Assembly (NCBI GenBank): GCA_011525845.1
Contig: WYBP01000003.1
Coordinates: 62,001-126,000 of the forward strand
Origin: Gemmatimonadaceae bacterium
Lineage (GTDB): Bacteria > Gemmatimonadota > Gemmatimonadetes > Gemmatimonadales > Gemmatimonadaceae
Direction: 5' to 3'
Length of the DNA stretch: 64,000 nt
Shown in pieces: positions 36,789 through 44,716 of this stretch. The translations under genes and the position numbers were made by a program. A model generated the notes under the pieces. It worked only from the letters and a program-made list of their open reading frames with translations. It was not told the origin of the DNA and made no database searches. Each line of letters begins with the position of its first letter. Positions within the stretch are counted from its first letter, which is position 1.

Positions 36789-38007
36789 CGGCGGCCTTCT
36801 GCGCGGCGTGGTGCGCCGTGAGGTGCGCCTCCATCCCCGCGCTCAGGGTGAGCGTGAAGAGCGCCAGCGCCGCCCCCGTGTAGAACGGCACGCCCTTCCC
36901 CAGGTAGTCGTACGCGAACCCCGCCCAGATCGGGCCGATCACCCGCGCGATCCCGCCGAAGGTCTGCTGCACCCCCATGTACAGGCCGCGCTCGTGGTTC
37001 GGGATCACCTGCGAGAGCATCCCCGTGACGCAGGGGAAGGTGAACGCGGTGCCGAGCGGGATGAGCAGGATCGCGAGCGCGAGCGCGACGTAGTTGAACG
37101 CGAGCGGGATCGCCGAGAGGCCGAGGGCGAGGAGCACGATGCCGTAGCGCGAGAGCTTCGGCTCGCGGTAGCGGTCCACCGCGGGGCCGAGCAGGAGCGC
37201 GCGGGTGACCACCGAGAGCACGCCGATGTACAGGAAGACCCAGCCGATGCTCTTCTCGTCGATCCCGAAGCGGTCGTAGAGGAAGAGCGCGAGGATCGCG
37301 GTCATCCCCTGGAAGGCGCCCATGCCGATCGCGTAGATGAAGATCAGCCGGGAGGCGGGCTCGCCGGGGTGCGTCGTCACGCGGAGCAGCGCGGTGCGCG
37401 AGCGCCGCACCACCGGACGGTCCTTCTTCGCGACCCCGGCGTGCTCGTTGGACTCGGTGAGGTACTTCCACGCGAACCCCATGTTCACGAGCGTGAGCGC
37501 GGCCGCGAGGAGCCCGGGCGCGGCGGTGCCGAGGTGCGTGGCGGCGGAACCGATCACCGGCCCGAGCGCGACGCCCGCGTTGGTGGCCGCCGAGAGCCAG
37601 CCGAGCGCCTTCGACCGGTCCTTCGGTGCGGTCGCGTCGGCCACGTACGCCTGGATCACGCCGACCGTGCCGCCGCCGGCACCCTGCACCAGGCGCGAGA
37701 GGAAGAGGAGCTCGAGCGAGTTCGCGAACGCGAAGACGATGTACGCGATGACGCTCGCGGTGAGCCCGATCAGCAGGGCGGGGCGGCGTCCGAACTTGTC
37801 GGAGACGCGCCCCCAGACCGGTGCGCTCACCAGTTGCGCGACGGCGAACGACGAGACGAGCACCGCGATCACCGCGCCCTCCCCGCCCATGCCGAGCGCG
37901 TTCATCGCGCGCCAGAGCGGTCCCTCGCCCACGAACCGGATGGCGTAGTACGGAAGCAGGGGGAGCACCATGAGGAGCCCCACCATGTCCATGAACGCGG
38001 TCACCAT
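36781..38007 (-). CDS. MFS transporter (TetA/MDR-like)
   Basis: A 12-helix major facilitator. FMDMVGLLMVLPLLPYYAIRFV is TM1 with the conserved Asp, GRVSDKFGRRPALL is the loop 2-3 motif A, and VQGAGGGTVGVIQAYVADATAPKDRSKALGW the motif near TM5, typical of the DHA1/TetA efflux subfamily. The start is unresolved: ATG 38007 lies inside TM1, while a CTG at 38028 gives a more normal N-terminus (LGKLVVLM) and has GAGG eight bases upstream. No ATG, GTG or TTG in frame lies between that and the TATCTT promoter at 38072-38067. Likely a drug or metabolite exporter; substrate unknown. Confidence 0.88.
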   Translation of the reverse strand: MVTAFMDMVGLLMVLPLLPYYAIRFVGEGPLWRAMNALGMGGEGAVIAVLVSSFAVAQLVSAPVWGRVSDKFGRRPALLIGLTASVIAYIVFAFANSLELLFLSRLVQGAGGGTVGVIQAYVADATAPKDRSKALGWLSAATNAGVALGPVIGSAATHLGTAAPGLLAAALTLVNMGFAWKYLTESNEHAGVAKKDRPVVRRSRTALLRVTTHPGEPASRLIFIYAIGMGAFQGMTAILALFLYDRFGIDEKSIGWVFLYIGVLSVVTRALLLGPAVDRYREPKLSRYGIVLLALGLSAIPLAFNYVALALAILLIPLGTAFTFPCVTGMLSQVIPNHERGLYMGVQQTFGGIARVIGPIWAGFAYDYLGKGVPFYTGAALALFTLTLSAGMEAHLTAHHAAQKAAAT

Positions 38008-38066
38008 CAGTACGACGAGCTTGCCCAGGGGGCGATCCTCGATGCGAAGGGGCGTAGCGACCGCGA

Positions 38067-38072
38067 AAGATA
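38067..38072 (-). promoter_or_regulatory. Predicted promoter of the MFS gene (TATCTT, minus strand)
   Basis: TATCTT read on the minus strand, facing away from the identical TATCTT of mlaE 80 bases away. Its expected transcription start is near 38060, giving about 30-50 bases of leader to the CTG or ATG candidates. Confidence 0.45.
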
Positions 38073-38152
38073 ACCCGGCGCCCCCTCCGGTCGGGGCATC
38101 CCGGACAGGACGTCCGGGCCGTTGCCGGTCGGTCGAACGGCCGTCCCGGCCG

Positions 38153-38158
38153 TATCTT
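38153..38158 (+). promoter_or_regulatory. Predicted leaderless promoter of mlaE (TATCTT, 6 bases before GTG)
   Basis: TATCTT, tcaagg, GTG at 38165. The six-base gap is the same as at five other genes in this window. Confidence 0.55.
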
Positions 38159-38164
38159 TCAAGG

Positions 38165-38941
38165 GTGATCGAGACCATCGGGCGGGTCGCGCGCGAGGCC
38201 CTCGAGTCCTTCGGAGCTGCCGGCCGCCTCACGGCCGAGGCGATCCGGTCCTCCCGCGACGTCAAGACGTGGTGGCCGAACCTCGTGCCGCAGGCCCGCC
38301 AGCTCGGCGTGGACTCGCTGCCGATCGGCATCCTCATCGCGCTCTTCACCGGCGTGGTGCTCGCCCTGCTGGCCAGCTACAGCTTCACCGGGGCGGTGCC
38401 GCGCTACCTCGTCGGCACGCTCGTGCAGAAGACCGTCATGATGGAGCTGGCGCCGGTGCTCACGGGGCTCGCGCTCGCCGGGCGCGTCGGCGCCAACATC
38501 GCCGCGGAGCTCGGCACCATGCGGGTGACGGAGCAGGTGGACGCGCTGGAGACGCTCGCCTTCGACCCGGTGGCCTTCCTGGTGGTCCCGCGGGTCCTGG
38601 CCGGCGTCATCATGTTCCCCGTGGTGGTCGGCGTGGCGATGTTCATCGGCCTCGGGGCGGGATGGATCGCCTCGCTGGTGCTGCTCGACCTGTCGTCGAT
38701 CGAGTTCCTCAAGGGTGCGCGCCTCTTCTTCGACGCGTTCGACGTGCGGTACGGCCTCGTGAAGTCGGCGAGCTTCGGGTTCGCGGTCACGATCCTCGGC
38801 TGCGTGAACGGGCTCGGCACGCGCGGCGGTGCGCAAGGCGTCGGGGCGGCCGCCACGCGCGCGGTGGTGCAGTCGGCAGTGATGATCCTCGTGCTCGACG
38901 CCTTCTGGGCGATGGTGTGGCTACTCGGGAGAGCCAGATGA
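38165..38941 (+). CDS. mlaE: MlaE-family lipid ABC transporter permease
   Basis: A 258-residue inner-membrane permease. The block LIALFTGVVLALLASYSF, GRVGANIAAELGTMRVTEQVDALETL (about 98-123) with the coupling helix, and DPVAFLVVPRVLAG are the MlaE hallmarks; about five helices are visible. It should move phospholipids between membranes with the MCE protein encoded next (ATGA overlap). GTG 38165 is chosen over the longer upstream frame because VIETIGRVAREALE is the usual N-terminus and the promoter sits six bases before. The expected MlaF ATPase gene is not between it and mlaD. Confidence 0.93.
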   Translation: MIETIGRVAREALESFGAAGRLTAEAIRSSRDVKTWWPNLVPQARQLGVDSLPIGILIALFTGVVLALLASYSFTGAVPRYLVGTLVQKTVMMELAPVLTGLALAGRVGANIAAELGTMRVTEQVDALETLAFDPVAFLVVPRVLAGVIMFPVVVGVAMFIGLGAGWIASLVLLDLSSIEFLKGARLFFDAFDVRYGLVKSASFGFAVTILGCVNGLGTRGGAQGVGAAATRAVVQSAVMILVLDAFWAMVWLLGRAR

Positions 38942-39948
38942 AGAAACGTTCGAACGACTGGATCGTGGGCGTGGTGATCATCGGGGCGATGGTCGGCATC
39001 GTCGCCGCGACCCTGTACCTCCAGCAGGCCGACATCGGGAGCAAGCGCTCCGACGTCTCCGCGCGCTTCCGCGACGTCGGCAACCTGCAGGTGGGGAACA
39101 CGGTGGTCATCCGCGGCGTCCGCGCGGGGCGGGTGGAGCAGATCTCGCTCGCGCCCGCCGGCTGGGTGGCGGTGCGGCTCAACCTCGACGAGGGGATCGA
39201 GCTCCCGGCGGACCCCGTGGTGCTCATCCAGGCCGCGACGCTCTTCGGCGAGTGGCAGGCGACCATCACGCCGCGGGATGCGGTGCCCTCGAACCGGGAG
39301 GTGCAGCTTGCGCTGGCCGAGGCGGAGGGCGCACCCGCCGCCACGCTCCCCGGTGCGGTGCTGCCGGACATCGCGCAGCTCACCACCGTGGCGGGCGGGA
39401 TCGCGGGGAACGTCGCCTCGGTGGCCGAGCGCGTGCGCACCGCATTCACCGACAGCGCCGCACTGGAGTTGCGGGCGTCGATCCGGAACTTCAGCGCCCT
39501 CTCGAACGACCTCGCGCGCGCCGTGCGCGTGCAGTCGCGCAACCTCGACTCCATCGCGGTGGGCGTGCGTGCCGGCGTGGCCGACGTCTCGCTCGCCTCG
39601 GCCTCCCTCCGCCGCACCGTCGCCCGCGCCGACTCGGCCACCTCCAGCGGTGAGCTGCAGGCGATCCTCACGGACGCCGCGGGCACCGCCGCCACGCTCC
39701 GCGAGGCGAGCACGCGCCTCAACGCGCTCGCGCAGTCGATGGAGTCGGCCGAGCAGCGCCTCCGCAGCGTGGTGAGCAAGGCGGACTCGGTCCTGGGGAA
39801 GGTGGACCGCGGGGAGGGGTCCCTCGGGCTCCTCGTCAACGATCCCAGCCTCTACCGGAACTCGGACTCGCTGATGGTCGACCTGCGCGCGCTCCTCGCC
39901 GACTTCAGGAAGGACCCCAAGCGCTACTTCAGCTTCCGCGTGTTCTGA
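38938..39948 (+). CDS. mlaD: MlaD/MCE-domain periplasmic lipid-binding protein
   Basis: A 336-residue protein. One N-terminal helix (WIVGVVIIGAMVGIVAATLYL, about 8-28) anchors it in the inner membrane. Residues 38-115 are the MCE domain (ARFRDVGNLQVGNTVVIRGVRAGRVEQISL), which forms the hexameric lipid channel. The rest is a long Ala/Ser/Arg-rich helical tail (about 140-300, LRRTVARADSATSSGELQAIL) like the tunnel-forming helices of PqiB/YebT-type proteins, ending with EGSLGLLVNDPSLYRNSD, common in this family. Overlap with mlaE indicates one operon; no MlaF, B or C follows. Confidence 0.9.
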   Translation: MKKRSNDWIVGVVIIGAMVGIVAATLYLQQADIGSKRSDVSARFRDVGNLQVGNTVVIRGVRAGRVEQISLAPAGWVAVRLNLDEGIELPADPVVLIQAATLFGEWQATITPRDAVPSNREVQLALAEAEGAPAATLPGAVLPDIAQLTTVAGGIAGNVASVAERVRTAFTDSAALELRASIRNFSALSNDLARAVRVQSRNLDSIAVGVRAGVADVSLASASLRRTVARADSATSSGELQAILTDAAGTAATLREASTRLNALAQSMESAEQRLRSVVSKADSVLGKVDRGEGSLGLLVNDPSLYRNSDSLMVDLRALLADFRKDPKRYFSFRVF

Positions 39949-39992
39949 CCGCGCCCCATCTTCCCGTCTCACGCCAGCCAGGGAGTCCGCCG

Positions 39993-41309
39993 ATGCCGTC
40001 CCGCCGCGAGTTCCTCGCCACCGCCTCCACCCTCGGCGCCGCCGTCGCGCTCGGCGCACGGTCGGCGGGCGCGTCTCCGCGCGAGGGGTTCGGCGTGCCG
40101 CCCCAGGCGCAAGGTGCGGCGATGCCCCCCGCGATCGCCGCCCTGCAGCCGATGAAGGATGGCGTCGTGCCGATCAGCGTCGCCGAGCGACAGGCACGGC
40201 TCGAGAAGGCGCGCCGCCTCCTGCGCACCAACGGCGCGGACGCGCTCATGCTCACCGGCGGGACATCGATGGTCTACTTCACCGGGATCCAGTGGGGGAT
40301 CAGCGAGCGCCTGCTCGCCGCCTTCATCCCCGCGTCGGGACGGCCCTTCCTCGTCACGCCGAAGTTCGAGGAGGAGCGCGCGATGGAGCAGGTCGCGATG
40401 GGTCCGATGGCGGACGGCGCCGACGTCTACGCGTGGGAGGAGGACGAGGACCCGTACGCCCTCATCGCGGGCGGGCTGCGCGCGCGCGGGCTCTCGACCG
40501 CGACCATCGCCGTGGAGGAGACGGTCCGCTTCCAGTTCAGCAACGGCGTCTCCCGGCTCCCCGCCGTGCGCCTCGCGGACGGCACGCCGGTGACGGCCGG
40601 CTGCCGCATGGTGAAGGACGCGCACGAGGTCGCGCTCATGCGCCACGCCAGCCAGGTCACCTTCCGCGCCTACGAGGCCGCCTGGAAGTCCCTCAAGGAG
40701 GGGATGACGCAGTCCGACTTCGCCCAGCTCGTCGCGCTCGCGCACACGCGGCTCGGGTACTCGGGCGGCGCCGGGGTGCAGGTCGGGAAGTACTCCGCCC
40801 TCCCGCACGGATCGGCCACGCCGCAGGTCGTGCGCGAGGGGAGCATCCTGCTGATCGACGGCGGGTGCAAGGTCGAGGGGTACAGCTCCGACATCTCGCG
40901 CACCTTCGTCCTGGGCACGCCCACGCAGCGCATGAAGGACGTGTTCGAGCTCGAGCTCCGCGCGCAGACCGCCGCGCTGCAGGCGGCGCGGCCGGGCGTG
41001 CCCTGCGAGGCCGTGGACGCCGCCGCGCGGAAGGTGATCGTGGACGGCGGGTTCGGCCCCGACTACACCTACTTCAGCCACCGCGTGGGGCACGGGATGG
41101 GGATGGACGGGCACGAGTGGCCCTACCTCGTGCGCGGCAACAAGCTCGCGCTGGCCCCGGGAATGGTGTTCTCGGACGAACCGGGGATCTACATCCCGGG
41201 AGAGTTCGGCGTGCGCCTCGAGGACGACATGGTGATCACCGAGTCGGGGGCGGAGCTCCTCACGCCGCAGTCGCCCAGTCTCGAACGGCCCTTCGACGTG
41301 GCGCGGTAG
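39993..41309 (+). CDS. Tat-exported M24 aminopeptidase P-like metallopeptidase
   Basis: A 438-residue peptidase. The N-terminus SRREFLATASTLGAAVALG is a twin-arginine signal. Residues 62-200 are the creatinase-like N-terminal domain, and 215-430 the pita-bread fold with all five metal ligands: Asp289, Asp300, His367, Glu396 and Glu410, in DGGCKVEGYSSD, HRVGHGMGMDGHE and DEPGIY. It would trim Xaa-Pro or other dipeptides in the periplasm. SD GGGAG precedes the ATG at 39993. A perfect 20-base palindrome follows its stop. Confidence 0.92.
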   Translation: MPSRREFLATASTLGAAVALGARSAGASPREGFGVPPQAQGAAMPPAIAALQPMKDGVVPISVAERQARLEKARRLLRTNGADALMLTGGTSMVYFTGIQWGISERLLAAFIPASGRPFLVTPKFEEERAMEQVAMGPMADGADVYAWEEDEDPYALIAGGLRARGLSTATIAVEETVRFQFSNGVSRLPAVRLADGTPVTAGCRMVKDAHEVALMRHASQVTFRAYEAAWKSLKEGMTQSDFAQLVALAHTRLGYSGGAGVQVGKYSALPHGSATPQVVREGSILLIDGGCKVEGYSSDISRTFVLGTPTQRMKDVFELELRAQTAALQAARPGVPCEAVDAAARKVIVDGGFGPDYTYFSHRVGHGMGMDGHEWPYLVRGNKLALAPGMVFSDEPGIYIPGEFGVRLEDDMVITESGAELLTPQSPSLERPFDVAR

Positions 41310-41310
41310 C

Positions 41311-41330
41311 GCGGCGGGGCGCCCCGCCGC
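41311..41330. terminator. Perfect palindrome between convergent genes
   Basis: GCGGCGGGGC followed directly by its complement GCCCCGCCGC; as RNA an eight-base stem with a GCGC loop. It lies one base after the M24 stop and 12 bases from the amidohydrolase stop, so it would serve both strands. No T-tract. Confidence 0.75.
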
Positions 41331-41342
41331 CCCGCCGCGAGG

Positions 41343-42746
41343 TCAGCGCACGCGGCGCCCGCGCTGCACGACGAGCGCGACATCGCGCAGCGTCTCGATC
41401 GAGCGCAGCGGGTTCTCCCGCACCGCGATGATGTCCGCCACCTTCCCCGGCGAGACGGTGCCGACGCGGTCGATCACGCCCATCGCGACCGCCGGCCAGA
41501 AGGTGGCGGCGCGGATGGTCTCCATCGGGTCCACGCCGTAGCGGCGCACCCAGGTCACCATCTCCTCCGCCGTCGCGTACCCGTGCGGGTTCGCCGGCAC
41601 CCCCGCGTCCGTGCCGATCAGCATCCGCACGCCGCTCTCCCGCAGTTGCGCGAACTTCCGCGCGAGCGTGGACTCGCGGTCCGGCACGAAGCGGTAGTAG
41701 GCCAGCGTGTCCAGGCCGCGGAGCGAGCGGCGGATGTCGCGCGCGATCGAGTCGGGGAGGAACTGGTACCAGCGCGGCGCGTCGAGGTACTCGTCGTCGT
41801 CGCGGCGCGTGGAGAAGTTCGTGAGCACGTCGATCGTCGGCGTCCAGTAGAGCGGTCCGCGGGCGCCCTGGGCCGTGCGCTCGCGCAGCGCCGCGAGGAC
41901 GTCCTCGGGATAGCCGGGCGCCGTCTGCATGCCGGTGTGCTCGAAGTCGTCCACGCCGGCTGTGAGGCCGCGCCGGATCTCCTCCGGCCGGTGCGCGTGG
42001 GCCACCACCGGGAGGCGCCGCTGGTGGGCCTCGTCGACGATGGCGCGGATCTCCTCCATCGTCATCTGGTCCTGGTCGATCAGCTTGATGGCGTCCACGC
42101 CGGCGTCGGCGAGGCGCTTCACCTTGGCGCGCGCGTCGGCGGCACCACTGATGCCCCAGCGGAAGCGCTCGGTGCCGGGGTACGGCTCGTGCTGCAGGAA
42201 GGGGCCCGAGGTGTAGATCGTCGCGCCCTCCCACTCGCCGCTCGCGATGCGCCGCTTGGCGTCGATCAGTTCCTCGAGCGGACCGCCGAGGTCGCGGACG
42301 CTGGTGACGCCCGCCATGAGGCTCTGGCGCGCGGCGGCGGGGATGATGGTGCGCCCCAGCTCCCGCGGGTAGGTGCGGTCCCAGTACGCGTAGTTGCCGT
42401 GTCCCACGAGCATCAGGTGGACGTGCATGTCCCAGAGGCCGGGGAGCAGGTGGAGCCCCTCTGTGGAGACGACCGTCGCGCCGGCCGGCACCGCGAGTGA
42501 GCCCACCTGTCCGACGGCGACGATCCGCTCGCCGGCGATCAGGATCACGCTGTTCCGCAGCGGGGCACCACCATGGCCGTCGATGAGCGTCCCGCCGACG
42601 AGGGCGAGGGTCGCGGCCGGTTGCGGCGCAGCGGAGGCGCCCTGGGGGCCTGCCGGGCGAACTGCTCCCGTCCCGAGCAGGAGTGCCGCGAGGCCCAGGG
42701 CGACGAGCCGACGCGGGACGCGCAGCATGCGCCGCACCTGCCTCAC
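41343..42746 (-). CDS. Secreted metal-dependent amidohydrolase (imidazolonepropionase/prolidase-like)
   Basis: A 467-residue protein with a signal peptide (LVALGLAALLLGTGAVR). The beta-sandwich start VGGTLIDGHGGAPLRNSVILIAGERI (50-75) and the TIM-barrel metal motif HVH (His108, His110 in WDMHVHL) mark the amidohydrolase superfamily; later metal residues appear in VVAHAHRPEE, DFEHTG and GTDAG. C-terminal VSPGKVADIIAVRENPL closes the sandwich. Related secreted enzymes cut dipeptides such as Xaa-Pro or Xaa-Arg. It overlaps the lipoprotein gene by four bases on the same strand. Substrate unknown. Confidence 0.9.
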   Translation of the reverse strand: MRQVRRMLRVPRRLVALGLAALLLGTGAVRPAGPQGASAAPQPAATLALVGGTLIDGHGGAPLRNSVILIAGERIVAVGQVGSLAVPAGATVVSTEGLHLLPGLWDMHVHLMLVGHGNYAYWDRTYPRELGRTIIPAAARQSLMAGVTSVRDLGGPLEELIDAKRRIASGEWEGATIYTSGPFLQHEPYPGTERFRWGISGAADARAKVKRLADAGVDAIKLIDQDQMTMEEIRAIVDEAHQRRLPVVAHAHRPEEIRRGLTAGVDDFEHTGMQTAPGYPEDVLAALRERTAQGARGPLYWTPTIDVLTNFSTRRDDDEYLDAPRWYQFLPDSIARDIRRSLRGLDTLAYYRFVPDRESTLARKFAQLRESGVRMLIGTDAGVPANPHGYATAEEMVTWVRRYGVDPMETIRAATFWPAVAMGVIDRVGTVSPGKVADIIAVRENPLRSIETLRDVALVVQRGRRVR

Positions 42747-43210
42747 CGTGGCGGGACCATCGCCGGCGTGCCGCCCCCTCCGCCGCCATTCCCGTCGCCA
42801 CCGCCGCCGAACCGCACGCCGGCGATGATCGCGCCCGCCGAGAGCACCCCGGCGGTCACGGCGATGGCGGTGCGTCCCTTGTCGAACTGCCGCGCGCGCA
42901 CCAGCGCGAGGTGCTCGCGCGCGAGGGAGACGGTGGAGCCCTGGAGGTAGTACGACTGCCCGTCCAGCGTGACGACCTCGCTGATCTCGACCTCGATCAC
43001 CTCGGCGGTCGCGGAGCGGACGGTCCCGGAGATCCGCGCCGCGCGCGGGCCGACGAGGGCGGTCACGGCGTCGGTGCCCGCGCTGGAGAGCTGGACCTCG
43101 ACGTTCGTGCCCGGGGTGGGCGTGGTCGTCAGCGGCTTCAGCGTGTAGCAGGCCGAGCCGGAGACGGCGAGCAGGAGTGAGACGGGTACGAGGAAGCGAC
43201 GCACGTGCAT
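42743..43210 (-). CDS. Small lipoprotein of unknown function
   Basis: A 155-residue protein. MHVRRFLVPVSLLLAVSGSAC is a lipoprotein signal with Cys21; the longer frame upstream has no signal, so ATG 43210 is chosen. Then a short beta-rich domain (ISGTVRSATAEVIEVEISEVVTL, about 60-85), a hydrophobic stretch (AIAVTAGVLSAGAIIAGVRF, about 113-132) and a glycine-rich tail. The layout resembles small Gemmatimonadota lipoproteins that often precede transport genes, but I cannot name a family. It is translationally coupled to the amidohydrolase. Confidence 0.75.
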   Translation of the reverse strand: MHVRRFLVPVSLLLAVSGSACYTLKPLTTTPTPGTNVEVQLSSAGTDAVTALVGPRAARISGTVRSATAEVIEVEISEVVTLDGQSYYLQGSTVSLAREHLALVRARQFDKGRTAIAVTAGVLSAGAIIAGVRFGGGGDGNGGGGGGTPAMVPPR

Positions 43211-43239
43211 GGAAGTTGGAATCGAGAGGGCCGGAGACA

Positions 43240-43275
43240 CCGTGGGCCGTGCCCTGTGAAGGTCACGGCCCACGG
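43240..43275. terminator. Terminator hairpin after SusD pair 2
   Basis: CCGTGGGCCGTG (43240-43251) and CACGGCCCACGG (43264-43275) form a perfect 12-base stem with a 12-base loop. It lies 25 bases beyond the minus-strand susD stop. There is no T-tract. Confidence 0.8.
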
Positions 43276-43299
43276 CGACTCCCGCAATGGCAGGGACCC

Positions 43300-44700
43300 T
43301 TAGGTGCAGAGTCTCGCGTTGTTGGGCTGCGGCGCCAGGGAGTTCTGCTGGCGCTCACCGTAGGTGATCGGCAGGAAGCAGGGCTTCGTGTTGGCCGACG
43401 AGGTCGGCAGCCAACGCGGGTCCCGCGACCCGAACCGGAACATGTCCATAAGGCGGCGGCCCTGGAGGTAGAGCTGGACCTTCCGCTCGTACTCGAGCTG
43501 CACCCGCCCGTTCCCGGTCACCGAGCCGTAGGCCGGGAGGCCGTCGACCGCGCGCGACGCGTTCAACTGCGCGAGGAAGCCGGGGTTGTCGGACGCCGCG
43601 AGCCGCGCCTCGCCGAGGATGAGCATCATCTCGCGTGCGGAGGTGGCCGTCATCGGCACGTTGTTGCCGACCGCCGGCCGGCAGCAGGCGTCGATCGCGT
43701 TGGCCACGGTCGTGCTGGCCACGCCGGTCACGGGGTCGATCATCGCGATGCCCGCGAGCCCGGGCGCCGGCACGATCGGCCGGGTCGGGTCCGCGTTCAC
43801 GAATTGGCTCCCCGCGCGGAGCTCGCCGCGGTTGTTCATCTCGAACCCGACGTTGATGCCCGCCAGGTTGTTCGCGGTCGGCGTCAGGCGGAAGCGCCAG
43901 GCCGCCGGGGTGCCGCCCCCGAGCGCCAGCATCGCGGTCGCGTCGGCGGTCGCACCGGCGTCCGAGATCAGGGGGTTGGTCGGGGTGGTGCGGCCCGGCT
44001 TGATCGTGCTCCAGGCGGCACGCGCATGCTTCGCGCGGGCCCGGAGTCCGAGCACCTGCCGCTGCAACTCGATGTCCGCCACGGCAACCGCCACCGGGAG
44101 GGCCCGGTCGAGGAAGACGATCGCGGAATCGTAGAAGATGCGCATGTTCGCCTCGCCCACCGGTGCGCCCGCCACCGTGCGGTCCGACTCGAGCACGAAG
44201 TCGTCGAACATGTCGCCGATCGTGATGTAGATGACGGCGGCGTACACGTGCGCCCGGACGTGGTCACGCCGGTTGCGCAGCGTGCTCGCCGCGTCGAACG
44301 CGAGGATCTTCGGGAGCGTGTAGTTGGCCGTCCAGCGCGCCTCGCTCACGAACGGATACGCGCCGTCCGTGTACTCGTTCACCGGGTCGGCGACATCGCC
44401 GTCGTCCAGGTTCTTCCAGAACTCACGCGAACCGACCCAGGTGAGTTCGTCCGTGGCGGCATGGTACGGACCGTACACGGCCGTCAGGGCCCGCGTGACC
44501 GAGGCGCCGAGCCCGTTGACGAGCGTCGTGGCGCCGGCCGCGTTGTTCAGAGCGTCCTCGACCACCGCGTTCGGGTTGTCCACGTCCGTCTCGAACGGAT
44601 TGGCGCATCCGAGGGGCGTGAGCACCGCCGCCAGCGCGGCGACGGTGAGGAATGTCTTGTGCATCGGACCCAGCCGACGCATGCCAGTGTGCTTGTGCAT
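43300..44700 (-). CDS. SusD/RagB-like outer-membrane lipoprotein (pair 2)
   Basis: A 466-residue lipoprotein. HKTFLTVAALAAVLTPLGC ends in a lipobox with Cys32; CANPFETDVDNPNAVVEDALNN is the usual start of this phylum's SusD proteins, and EYERKVQLYLQGRRLMDMFRFG is the C-terminal SusD signature. ATG 44700 is preferred because GAGG lies about ten bases before it; ATGs at 44682 and 44664 are in frame and would keep the lipobox. It follows susC 2 after 16 bases and would form the lid of that channel. Confidence 0.9.
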   Translation of the reverse strand: MHKHTGMRRLGPMHKTFLTVAALAAVLTPLGCANPFETDVDNPNAVVEDALNNAAGATTLVNGLGASVTRALTAVYGPYHAATDELTWVGSREFWKNLDDGDVADPVNEYTDGAYPFVSEARWTANYTLPKILAFDAASTLRNRRDHVRAHVYAAVIYITIGDMFDDFVLESDRTVAGAPVGEANMRIFYDSAIVFLDRALPVAVAVADIELQRQVLGLRARAKHARAAWSTIKPGRTTPTNPLISDAGATADATAMLALGGGTPAAWRFRLTPTANNLAGINVGFEMNNRGELRAGSQFVNADPTRPIVPAPGLAGIAMIDPVTGVASTTVANAIDACCRPAVGNNVPMTATSAREMMLILGEARLAASDNPGFLAQLNASRAVDGLPAYGSVTGNGRVQLEYERKVQLYLQGRRLMDMFRFGSRDPRWLPTSSANTKPCFLPITYGERQQNSLAPQPNNARLCT

Positions 44701-44716
44701 GTGGGTTGGTCCTCGG

